A DNA stretch of 24,202 nucleotides from the IMG/VR virus record IMGVR_UViG_3300031851_000182, positions 1 to 24,202 of that record; one strand, 5' to 3'. The DNA is from a virus. Position numbers and translations under genes: made by a program. The notes under the pieces were generated by a model. The model did not search any database. It was not told the origin of the DNA and saw nothing but the letters and a program-made list of their open reading frames with translations. Position 1 is the first letter of the stretch, and every line of letters starts with the position of its first letter. Positions 8,619 to 19,200 of the stretch are shown in pieces.

Positions 8619-10206
8619 TGCCATCGAAGGTTTGTGCCGTAGAGTCGAGAGTACTCTGCGTGCTATCGAATCTATTAGCGGTAGATCCGCTTCCACCGCC
8701 AGATCCAGTAACAGTCAATACTGCTGCATTGGAATCAAGTGGTGAGTTTTCTGCTTGAATTGATACTCCCAAAGGACCGATGATACGGCAACGGAATCTG
8801 TATCCCGTCATGTATGCAAGAGTGCTGAGTGTATAGGAGTTTGCAGTTGCTCCTGTAATAGCAGCGAATGCGAAACCGCCGTCTGTGGAGCGATACCACT
8901 GATATGCAATAGGTCCGTTTTCTGGACTGATCTCTGCCTGCACAGTAAACGTTGCCGTTTCTCCAGGGTTTGTTGTTGCATTCTGAGGTTGTGATGTAAA
9001 CACCAGAGTTGGAAGTACTGGTGGTCCACCATCACCACCACCGCCACTGGGTGGAGCAGCAGGTGCTTGTAATGTAAAGTTTGTATTGATGGTCTCCCTA
9101 GTGGAAGATCCAATCATGTATGGAAACTCAGGGAGATCAATGTCGTCTGGGTCTACAGATAAGAAATATGCAAAGGTGCCACCCTGGAATTCTGGAGTAA
9201 TGCAAAATCTACCATTATGGATGTCTAGGTCACCCGTTGCCTCTACATACTCCCAGTCCTCCACCAGAGCGCCTGCAGGGGGGTTTTGGATGGTGTTACC
9301 ATAGTCAGGTCTATCTGTCGTTTCAACTGATTTAGTTGAGTAGGAAGACTTCATAATTCTGGGAGTAGTCAGATTGTCCCATGGAGATGCATAAGCATAA
9401 GGTCCATAAATGGGGAATCCATCAAATGCAATACCGATGATCTTAGAATGACCATCAGGATGTCTCAGGTTATCGCCGTTATATTGTGTAGTGCCATAAT
9501 AATCATTGTATCCTGCCATCGAGGACCCTTCCCGCCAGCAATCTAAGAAGTGTGTATCGTGATAATGATACTGACCACTTTGCTCAGGATGTCCACCACA
9601 ATCATCATCACCAAAATCTACAGGAGACTGTGGATAGTGGGCATTCCAACTGAATCCTACTGGGGGGTTTCCACCAGCACCAGCAGAAGGGTTAAACAAA
9701 GCAACGCCATTAGCGGCAATGCCAATAGTACCAAGAGGAGTTGCGCTCCGACCATTTCGCTGATCATAATACTCATATGTGCCGCTAGTTAGAGACTCTT
9801 GGTCTCTCATAATAAAGTCAAGTCTATCTGATGTTGCCAACCAACATTCGTCTTCGATGGATGTAAATGTAGTACCCTTATAGAGGAATACTCTTTTAAT
9901 ACCATCACTGAAGGTAACCATAAGTCTGTCACCCACTTGAATCTCATTGTTAAACAACGAGTTATCATTACCAGATATGACTATAGACCTAAGGAACCCG
10001 TCTTGATTCCAAACGTTAGTATCGAATGTGCGACTAATACCAAAGGTCCCACCACGGTAAGTAAAAGCATGATCGAAATCTTGCTCCGTTACTGTGTTTG
10101 GGTTGTTGGCATTAGGAAACGTGCCAAACCCTACAGGAGAGGGAAGACCATCCGCCTCTACTGTAAGAATGTCAGTGGCATCGTTATAACTTGCAGTTGC
10201 CCCCAT
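8614..10206 (-). CDS. YHYH-domain structural protein with C-terminal Ig-like domain
   Basis: A 530-residue protein. A central YHYH-family domain spans about residues 155-365: IGIAANGVALFNP (161-173), the eponymous YHYH at 213-216, a following THFLDC, then GIAFDGFPIYGPYAY (258-272) and a LDIHNGRFCITPEF segment (327-340). The biochemical role of YHYH domains is unknown; the clustered His, Cys and Asp residues would allow metal binding, which is inference. A glycine- and proline-rich linker (385-397) leads to an Ig-like domain (about 400-498: SQPQNATTNPGETATFTV, YQWYRS, GYRFRC). The tail is a GSGGGSGST linker followed by a degenerate repeat (FDSTQS, TLDSTAQ, TFDGT). The N-terminal 150 residues are not recognised. 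The gene is separated by 14 bases from the giant gene upstream, whose C-terminus also carries an Ig-like domain. The ATG at 10206 follows a TCTAAATA octamer. Confidence 0.8.
   Translation of the reverse strand: MGATASYNDATDILTVEADGLPSPVGFGTFPNANNPNTVTEQDFDHAFTYRGGTFGISRTFDTNVWNQDGFLRSIVISGNDNSLFNNEIQVGDRLMVTFSDGIKRVFLYKGTTFTSIEDECWLATSDRLDFIMRDQESLTSGTYEYYDQRNGRSATPLGTIGIAANGVALFNPSAGAGGNPPVGFSWNAHYPQSPVDFGDDDCGGHPEQSGQYHYHDTHFLDCWREGSSMAGYNDYYGTTQYNGDNLRHPDGHSKIIGIAFDGFPIYGPYAYASPWDNLTTPRIMKSSYSTKSVETTDRPDYGNTIQNPPAGALVEDWEYVEATGDLDIHNGRFCITPEFQGGTFAYFLSVDPDDIDLPEFPYMIGSSTRETINTNFTLQAPAAPPSGGGGDGGPPVLPTLVFTSQPQNATTNPGETATFTVQAEISPENGPIAYQWYRSTDGGFAFAAITGATANSYTLSTLAYMTGYRFRCRIIGPLGVSIQAENSPLDSNAAVLTVTGSGGGSGSTANRFDSTQSTLDSTAQTFDGT
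8713..9009 (-). other. Ig-like domain at the end of the YHYH protein
   Basis: Residues about 400-498 of the YHYH protein show an Ig pattern: SQPQNATTNPGETATFTV, then YQWYRS with the core Trp, then GYRFRCRI with the Tyr-x-Cys-like strand and a final AAVLTV strand. Ig-like domains are common surface add-ons in tailed-phage structural proteins. It resembles the Ig-like end of the giant protein encoded just upstream. Confidence 0.7.
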
Positions 10207-10217
10207 GGTTTTACTTT

Positions 10218-10225
10218 TATTTAGA
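10218..10225 (-). promoter_or_regulatory. Late-promoter-like octamer TCTAAATA upstream of the YHYH gene
   Basis: The minus strand reads TCTAAATA, seven of eight matches to the T4-type late promoter TATAAATA. The TAA within it is the stop codon of the giant gene. Eleven bases separate it from the ATG of the YHYH gene, so a transcript starting about six bases downstream would have almost no leader. The same octamer occurs by chance inside the DUF4815 gene (3623-3630), which lowers confidence. Confidence 0.5.
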
Positions 10226-13200
10226 TGTCGTCGAAGATTTGATCTGGAGTGAAGTTACTAATCACAGTAGCACCAGTCTGGACCGTGAGGATAGCAGACA
10301 GTGAGTAAACAGGTGTAGCACCTGCAGCAGTAATTGCAACTCTGTATTCATCACCATCGTCTGCCTGAGCAGCATCGTTGGTATTGAATGTTGACTGGTT
10401 AGCACCGATGATGTTACTCCAGGTCTGAGTGCCGTATTCCTTCTTCTGCCACTGGTAGTTGAGTTGCTGACTGTTGGAGACAGTAGCAGCAACCGTGAAG
10501 GATGCAGTCTGACCTTGGTTAACCGTTACGTTTACAGGATCCTGAGAGATCGCAATCGCGCCAGGAGTAATCGTAGTGGTGTCGCCATCAATTGCCTCAT
10601 CAGCGTTGTAGATATCTCTACCACCGTTGACAGGCGTGCCTGAAGGATTAACAAAGTCGTCTGGGACAATATTGTCAATCTCAACTAATGGTTGTAGATA
10701 AGAAACACCAGGGGTCTTCACGTCAATGCGTGTGATACCCATGAGTGCCTTGATACGACCATCGAAACCTGAGGATGAAATCACGTCCACGTTGGGGCGT
10801 GAGGTGTAACCATCGCCAGAGTTGGTGAGGATTGCACTATTCAACTGACCAGAGCGGATTGTTGCCAATGCAGCAGCGTTACGTCCCTTAACAGATCCTG
10901 TGTATTCAAAGGTGATCAAGGAGTTTGAAGATTCGATCAGAGCAACGTCACGAGCGAATTCCTCACCATCAATCTCAAGTTTGTCACCTGCTTCCACAGG
11001 TGGCACAACGGTTGCAGCGATCACGTCAGTATCAGATCCAATGTAGGAGAATCCAACAAAGGTTGATCCTGCGCGAGGCACTTCAGCAAAGATGATTCTA
11101 GATCCGACGATCTCGTATGCGACGCCAGGTTCTTGAATAATACCGTTGAGTGAAACGATGATGTTGTTTTCTGGGCGAATCACGTTAGAAGAAACACCTT
11201 CAGTCAGAGTCAGCGAGTAGAAGAGACCTTCACGTCTGAGGTTGAAGGACGAGCGCAAGGAGTCAAACTCGAAGCTGATATCGTCCATCTGACGGAGTTT
11301 ACCAACGTAGTAACCAACGAATTCAGATCCAATGTCAGGTGCCTCAGAGAAGTTAATCTTGTCTGAGAATGCAACGTAGGAGTTGTTACCACCAGGAGGT
11401 TGTAGGATGCCATTGACGAAGATGAGCATGTGACCAGCGGGATCTGGGAAGTATGCTTCACCATTGCTGATCGTGAGATCAAACTGTGTCTGACTACCGT
11501 CGAAACCACGGAAGTAACGATCAACGCGACCCTCAAGCGTGCGTGCCTTAGCAACCACACCACCCCAACCATAGTCGGAGACGACGGTCATATTGTTAAG
11601 GAAGTCACCCTTGACATTTTCCAACCAGACGGTTGCTGTGATACCCTGCTGGTCAATAGCAGCCACGCGCCCGTAGGAGTTATATGTAGTGTCTATGACC
11701 GAGGTAACGTTAGCGTAGATGCTTGGGAAGTTAGATCCAAGATCAAGTTTACCGATGTTATTAGATCCAATGGTAAGAGCAGTGATATCTTCACCCGTGC
11801 CTATAGGAATCAAGTTACCGATAAACAAGCGATGGATGCCATAGTTTGGATCAGCAGGATCTGCGTTGATGCCATTGATATATTCAGTTACCGTTGCACG
11901 GAACCCAGGATCCTTCAGTGTGGTGCCTTGCAGGAGGACGACCTCATCACCAACACGGAATGTATCGGAAATGCCAGTGTCAACGATTGCAGTGCCAAGC
12001 TCCAACTGATAGATGTTGGTGCCGTGGATATACTGGTTAAGTTGAATCTGTGTGCCAGAGAGACCCTTAATTTCGAGGATGTAGTCAGTGACGCTACCGT
12101 AGATGATATCGCCAGCATCCCATGCATCTCCGATGGTTTCAACGTCAATCGTAATACGACCACCGTCATTACCTGTAAGAGATCCAGACTTATTGAGATA
12201 TGTGTTAGCGTATGCCTCAGTAGCAGATGCCTTGTCAAACAACCAGTCGCCCTGTGCGAATGATCCTCTCTCAACGTTAATCAACATGCGAGAATCGAAG
12301 GAGGTAACTTCGGCAGTCGTGCCACTATCAGCACCAACCAAGATATCGCCTACGTTGATCACACCCGCGACAGTAGTTAGATTGACGAAGTTGAGACCGT
12401 CGTTATCGGTCCTATCAGACTGGAGAATTATGCCAGAAACAGCAGGATTTGATTGGACTGTGATTTGCTCACCGTTCTGGAAGTTTTCATAAACACCCAG
12501 ATTCTGACTTACGTTATTCAGATTATAACGAGTATAGAGTCTGTTAATCTCTGCTTGGTTGAGCGAGATGCTACCAACTTCAGATGAAGATTCAGACGTG
12601 GTGCCGTAGATAACATCTGCGGGGTTGAATCCACCCTGGATAGGAGTCTGTGAAGGATCTGCTGGGAAGAGAGAAGCAGACCTATCGATACCAGTACGTC
12701 TGACGACGGAGAAGATCTGCTGACCAGTGTTGGCAGTGTTAACTTCAATTCTTCTAAATCTACCATCGTGCATGTAGTGAGCACCAACTTCAAACCACTG
12801 TGCAGTGGCAGTCATCACATACCAGTACGTCTGACCAGTAAATGCTGCGACTGAAGTCTCAGATGCTGGGATATACTGTAGGATGTCACCACGACGGAAG
12901 GAGTTAACGCGGTTAATTCTGACTCTATATTCAGCGCGGTCGAAACCAACGGGGACGATAGGAGTAAGAGTAACCAGAGCAGGATCAGTGTTATAGTCAT
13001 AACCCAATTCATACTTGGTGTTGATGTTAACTGCATCGCTACTTGGGACCCAAGTAACGCTACCTTCTGTTGGGAATTTAGATGTCTCTAATGAATACTC
13101 AATGGCATTGATAGAGGAGTCAATGATAAATTCAGATGCCTCACGGTTGTAATCCAAACGACCATCGATACCTAACTGATAGGTATTGTAGGTTGTCCAA

Positions 13201-16200
13201 CCAGGATCTTCAGTCAACTGATACAACACAGACTTGATATACTCACGCACGCGAGTGTTTGCATAGATCAAGTGTGTGCGAGCTATATCCTGGAATGCAA
13301 TGAAGTTCCCTTCACCGTCAAACCAGTTTTGGACCAGTCTAAATGCACCTGCGTTACCGCCAGTGATCATGTCATATCTGACTGCCTTGAGGATGTCAGC
13401 ACAGAAGTCCACTGTCATTTCAGTGGTGCCATAGTAAGTCACAGTTTCATCAAACGCTCTCTGTGCGATAGCATCTTTGTTAAAGAGCAGCATGTTAGCG
13501 ATAGATTTGTCGGTATTTAATCCAGCGCCAAGAGTATCAACCATGATGTCAAACAAGGTGTCGATCGCGGATTGTGGTCCTTCACATGTACCTTGCTGAT
13601 AGTTGCTATTTGTGTAAGCGTCAAGTCTAGTTGTCCTAACGATGGAATCCAACTGATTTGTGTTGTTGTTTGCTGCGTTTTCAATTGTATCGATGTAAAT
13701 CTCAAGAAGTGTATCGATAGCAGAAGCAACTTCAGCACAAGTCTGATTCCACTCAGCAGCAGAGGAGTCGTAGGTAAGACCAGTGTCCCTAACCGCAATA
13801 TCAGGCGTATATTTAATAGGCCAGATCTTAGGTAGGATGCTAACGCGGTTTGTAACATCAGCAGGATTGCTAATTGCATCTGTGACCAGTTGCATTAGAG
13901 TATCAACTTCGGTTGCAACATTATCAGACTCACTACCTGTGTAGATAGGATCGACCAGACGTGATCTGTAGTATGACATATCACCTGTTGTGTATGCCCA
14001 TGATGCTGTAGGCTCTCCTTGTGGGACGGTGCTGTCAGAAGACATTGTGGCAAAACCACCAGTAGATCCCCCTGCCAGCAATCCACCTGCCTCATAAAGA
14101 CCAGTGTTTAGTCCAGGAGTTGAAGCTTCACCAATAAGGTTGCCGTCAATCCAGAGTTTGACACGACCAGATCCAGAAGCAACTGTGCCGCCAACTCTAA
14201 TTTCCCAAGTGATCTCATGCTCACCACCATCGAAGTAATCTGAGAGAGTAGAGACTTGGACATCAAGGAGTGCAAGACCGTTGTCGCTAGCAGTAGATGC
14301 ACCACCTGCATAGGAGTTAGCACCATTACCAGCACGGAGACGGAGGTATGTGCCGCTGTCTCTGATACCAATGAATGCACCAGCACCGTTTCCACCAAGC
14401 TCCCAGAGGACGCCATCGCTAGGTGTGCCAGCAGGAAGCACGGTTACACAACTACAAACCAGATCTTCGTCATTGGTAATACCAGTTGCAGAAGCAGATC
14501 CACTTGCAATGTTGTTTGTGCCGTTGGTAAATGTGCGAGTAACGACGTTATTGTAATCTCCACCAAGAGTGATACCCTCATCAACCAATGAATTGCGGAG
14601 CACCGTAGTAGGTTTGGGGACTGCCTCGGAGAATGCCTGGACGCCACCGCTGTATGATGCAACGTTAGTAATAATTTGACCACGCATTGCACGCTTCACA
14701 AGCCTCTTCGCTTCTTCCAGAATCCAATTTACCTCTGTTGCCAGAGATGTAACGTGTGCGAGAGATCCACTGTATGTTGTATAGAACTCAGATACCCAGT
14801 TGATCCAGTTGTCTCCATCGTACTTGAGGTTGAAGACCAGTGCTCTGAGGATGTCAGTCACGTCATGGACGCAATCGATGCTACCGTTAGAAACAACAGC
14901 ACCTTCATGTGCATTGACAAAGGTATGAGTATATTGCTCACCTGCAGGAGATGCACCAACGTTGATCGTAATCGTATCAGTGGTATGTGCAGTAATTAAT
15001 CTAGATGTGGTGTATGCAGGGTCACCTTTACGGGGATAGTAGTTGGTAACGTTGTTACCATCAAGTGTGCATGTAAATCCAATAGAATCAGGTCTAACGG
15101 TAACTCTGTTACCTGTAACCAAACCATGACCTGCCATGGTAATGACCATCTCACCACTTGATGCAATGTAAGTTGCATCCGATGGAGTGTATTGCTGACC
15201 ACCGTAAATTCCACCGTTAATACTCAGTGAAGGATACTGTGTCTGACCTGCCTTAACTGCTTGCTCAGCAATCCAACGAATGTTTGCATCAATAGCATCG
15301 GCACAATCAGCAAAGATTTGCTCTTTGGGATTTGCCTCGTATGTAGAAGGATCAACGTTATTAGGATCGTTGCCAGGGATATAATCTCTACCGAAACCAT
15401 TTCTCATGGTTATGGTTGCAATATCCTTAACAATTTTCATGACGGAGACAGTTGCTTCCCAATCGTCTTCGATGTGCTTCAGAGAATTATTCTCTGGCTC
15501 AACGTAGAGATTTGCAGCATCCCATGTTCTTTCATTACAGTTGTAGTTGAGGTCATGGACAAGAGCCTTAAGGATATCCTTAACGTCATCACTACAGTTA
15601 ACAGGACCACCCTTGATTTGGAATAGGGCATACTTGGACATGTCATTCATTGTCTCGACTGCCTCATGTGCAATCAGATCAATGTTTGCCGCGATAGCAT
15701 TGGTAGCATCCTTATAACGATTCCAGTTAGAAACGTTATCCTGAGGATATCCTTCATCATCGATAATGATGGTATCATCTCTAAATGCACCACGGGAAGT
15801 ATACAGAGGTGTATGGTAATCATCTTGTGCCCATGCTGGGATACCAAGATCTCCAGAAACTTCTCCAGGAGAAAGGAGCAAGTTGTTACCTGCTTTCTGT
15901 GTGAGATACTTGGCATGATGGAATGCATCAAGCATTGGATTCAACTCATGCTCAACATGAAGGATGTTGTTTTGATCATCCAGATAATTATCAATGACTG
16001 CTTCCACATTGTATGTGCCACCCGTGCAAAGGTCAGCAATCACAGCAGGGAGAATGAATTGCTTAACATCCCTCTCGCAGTATGGTTGACCATAACCAGG
16101 CATTTCCAAGAACTGTGTGAGCGTGCCATTGAGGTCAATCTCATACTTATTAAGGATGTATCCAGCAACTTCTTCTGCGATATAGTCGCGGTTTTTCCAG

Positions 16201-19200
16201 ACCAAGACACCAGTGTCTCTGAAAATATCAGGATTAGGTGCAAGGACTTCTAGCACTTCACGACCCAGAGTATCAAACTCATCTTGGATGGATTGAGATG
16301 CAGGAGTTGCGAAGTTGTTGGGAAGTCTCAATCTGTTTGTATAGGTGCCAGTCAGAGTTGTGTCAGTTGTAGTAATTACATACTTACAAAGGACGAATGC
16401 CTGATCCCATGCATACAGAGTTTGTAGAATCTCGTTACCAACGTGCTTCAGTTTGCCTGATGCTTCGAGGTAAGTACGAGCGGTGTATAGTGAGTTGTAG
16501 TTACCACCGTCTCTCAAGTCCTTGACAAGAGCGCCGATGATGTAGTCTTTAGTATCCCTGATACACTTGTTGGTGCCACCATAACTACCTTCGGCCACGT
16601 TGTTGCCTGGGATGACAAAATCAGGGAATGCTGCTTCCATTCTACCGACTGCTTCTTCAGCAATCCAGGCAGCGTTAAGATCGATAATATCAGCACAGTT
16701 TCTGTGATCTGATCTACCAAGATCAACGTTTTCAATGATTGCAAAGTTTTGATCGTAGTTAAGTTCCTTGATAGCAGCAGAGGAGATACGCTGACCAGTG
16801 TAGATAGCATATGTTTCCTGATTATCCATGACGAATGGTTGCTCACCGTCAAGACCAAACTTCACATACTGGTTAGAGTAGTCGATCTGAGTAGGAGGCA
16901 CGAATCCAGTGTTGAAGTCGGACTCTCCATTCTTAACAACCACGTTGTCCATGTAACCAGTAAACTGATTGGCAGCGTTGAAGTCAGCGCCGACGTAGAT
17001 AGCAGCATAACCATAATCGTTGGTATCAGCGTAGTTGCCACCAACCTGCACGCCATCAACATAGAGTTGTAAGACGCTAGTAGTCCTGACAACTGCAACG
17101 TGATGCCAGTTATTAGCAAGCAGCGTGCCACCAGTCAGCAGTTGAGATGTGCCGTTGTAGACAGTGATTGCACCAGAAGTCTGCAGAGTAATTCTCAAAC
17201 CAGCGGTAGCAGACAGACGACGGAAGTCAAACAGATGCTGAGTTGTGCTCAGGTTATCTGCTCTAAACCAACCTTGGACAGTAAAGTCTGCAGTATTGCC
17301 GAAGGAGAAGTCGTAACTATCTTTAGTGACCAAATATCCAGTAGATGGGAATTTGATAGACTTCTTACCGCTAAGTCTCTTGTATTTCTCGATAACACTT
17401 AGAGAAACACCGTTTTGGTTAGCAGTGGTGGAGTTGGTAATATACTCACCATCCTGGAATGATCCAGTAACAGCGTCAGCAAAGATCCACTTCAAACCAG
17501 AGTTAGATCCAATTGCTTCAAATTGGGCACCGCTAGTAATACCAGTAATGGTGTCGCCAACGATAAACAAACCACCCGCACGATCCTTATATGCAATCTT
17601 CGTGGTGCGGATGTTTTCACCAGCAACGAAGGTGCCATCAGTGATGCTTGCGAGAGCGTTAATATTATTGAGATTTTGTGCTGCAATCGCAGTCGTAGAG
17701 ATGTCTACGAGCGTAGCGATATATGCCTGGACGTTAGCACAATTCTGGATTGTTTCATTTCGGCCTGAGTAGTAATTAGGGTCGAAATACTTGGCAGTTG
17801 TGCCACCGCCAGTGAAGACTGCATTATCCAGTCCCTTGACGAATGTATGTGTATATCCACCGCCACTACTGACTGAATTGGCAGAAGCAGAAACGAATGT
17901 GTGAGCATACTGCTGATCAGCAGGAGATGCTGCAACGTTAACCGTAATGGTGGTTGCATCAGCACCATGGATAAACAGACGCTTGCCAGATGCAGGGTCA
18001 GTAGATCTAGGATATGTGTGAGTGGTGCCATTAGCATCCATATCACATGTGAATACCAACGAATCGTTAGCAATAGTCACATAGTCATTGATTTCAAGAC
18101 TGTGGGATCCAATAGTCAATACCATATCACCCGTTGCTGGATTGTAGGTAGCAGCAGTTGGTGTGAATTGGACCAGAGGAGATGCGCCAACGTTGACTGT
18201 GATTGTAGTGCCAGTCTCAGCACTAATAGCAAGAGGAGTGTTGAATGCAGGATCTCCAGCACGAGGATAGTCGTGGAAGGATGCATCGTTATCCGAATCA
18301 CAAGTAAACTTCAGAGAGTGTGGACGGATCGTAACAGTATCCGAAGTTGTCAGTGAGTGAGTGCCAATGGTAAGAACCATTTGACCATTTGAAGGTGTGT
18401 AGACTGCAGCAGACACATCGAATTCTTGCAGGTCATCTTCACCACCGCTGTAGGATCCTTGATATGTTGTAGGATCTTTCAGCATGAATCCAGTGACAGA
18501 AGTCCTGGAATTGACTTGATAATAGAGGAGGTTGTTGATTGCCTGGAAGGACAAGTGCATTGCCTTATCGATAGCAGTCAGAGATTCTGCATACTCACCG
18601 ATTAGACCGTTAGCAATAGGTGCTCCAGCAGCATCGAAATACTTCTTAGTGAATTCGATGATGTTGTAGTTACCACCCTGAGAAACGTCTTCTGCCAAGG
18701 CATCGATCATCAGACCGATGTCACGACGACACTTGATTTGACCAGGAGAATAGGTGCCTTTCGACTCATCAGGGAGGTCAACCAGCGTGCCATTCAGCAG
18801 AGTCTCATCAACCACATCATAGAGAGTGGTGATTGCTGCTTGGACATCGCTGCAGTTGTCAGTGCCATTGTTAGACTGGTTAGCACCGTTAGTGCCATAA
18901 GGATCGTTAGGTGATGGGTCAGCAGTGATACCGTTGCCATCATAACCACCATGATCTACCTCGCTCCAAGGAACGTAAGTGATACCTTGATTAGGTTGAC
19001 CACTTGGCACAGTGAAACTATTAGTCAGATTGTTGACGATTGCCAACTTCATCATGTCTTTTGCTTTTTCAAATCCATAACGAGTCTCAGCAGACTCATT
19101 GTTGACATACACAAAGTTGCCATCTACATCAAAATACTTGGCACAAAGTTTACGAGTATAGACATTACCACCACGGAAAATGTCAATGGAGATAGCATCG

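Noticed and set aside
11430-12263. A 277-codon open frame on the plus strand, antisense to the giant gene
   Set aside because: It lies wholly within a clearly coding minus-strand gene, has no recognisable motifs, and is explained as a shadow frame of a long, biased coding sequence.
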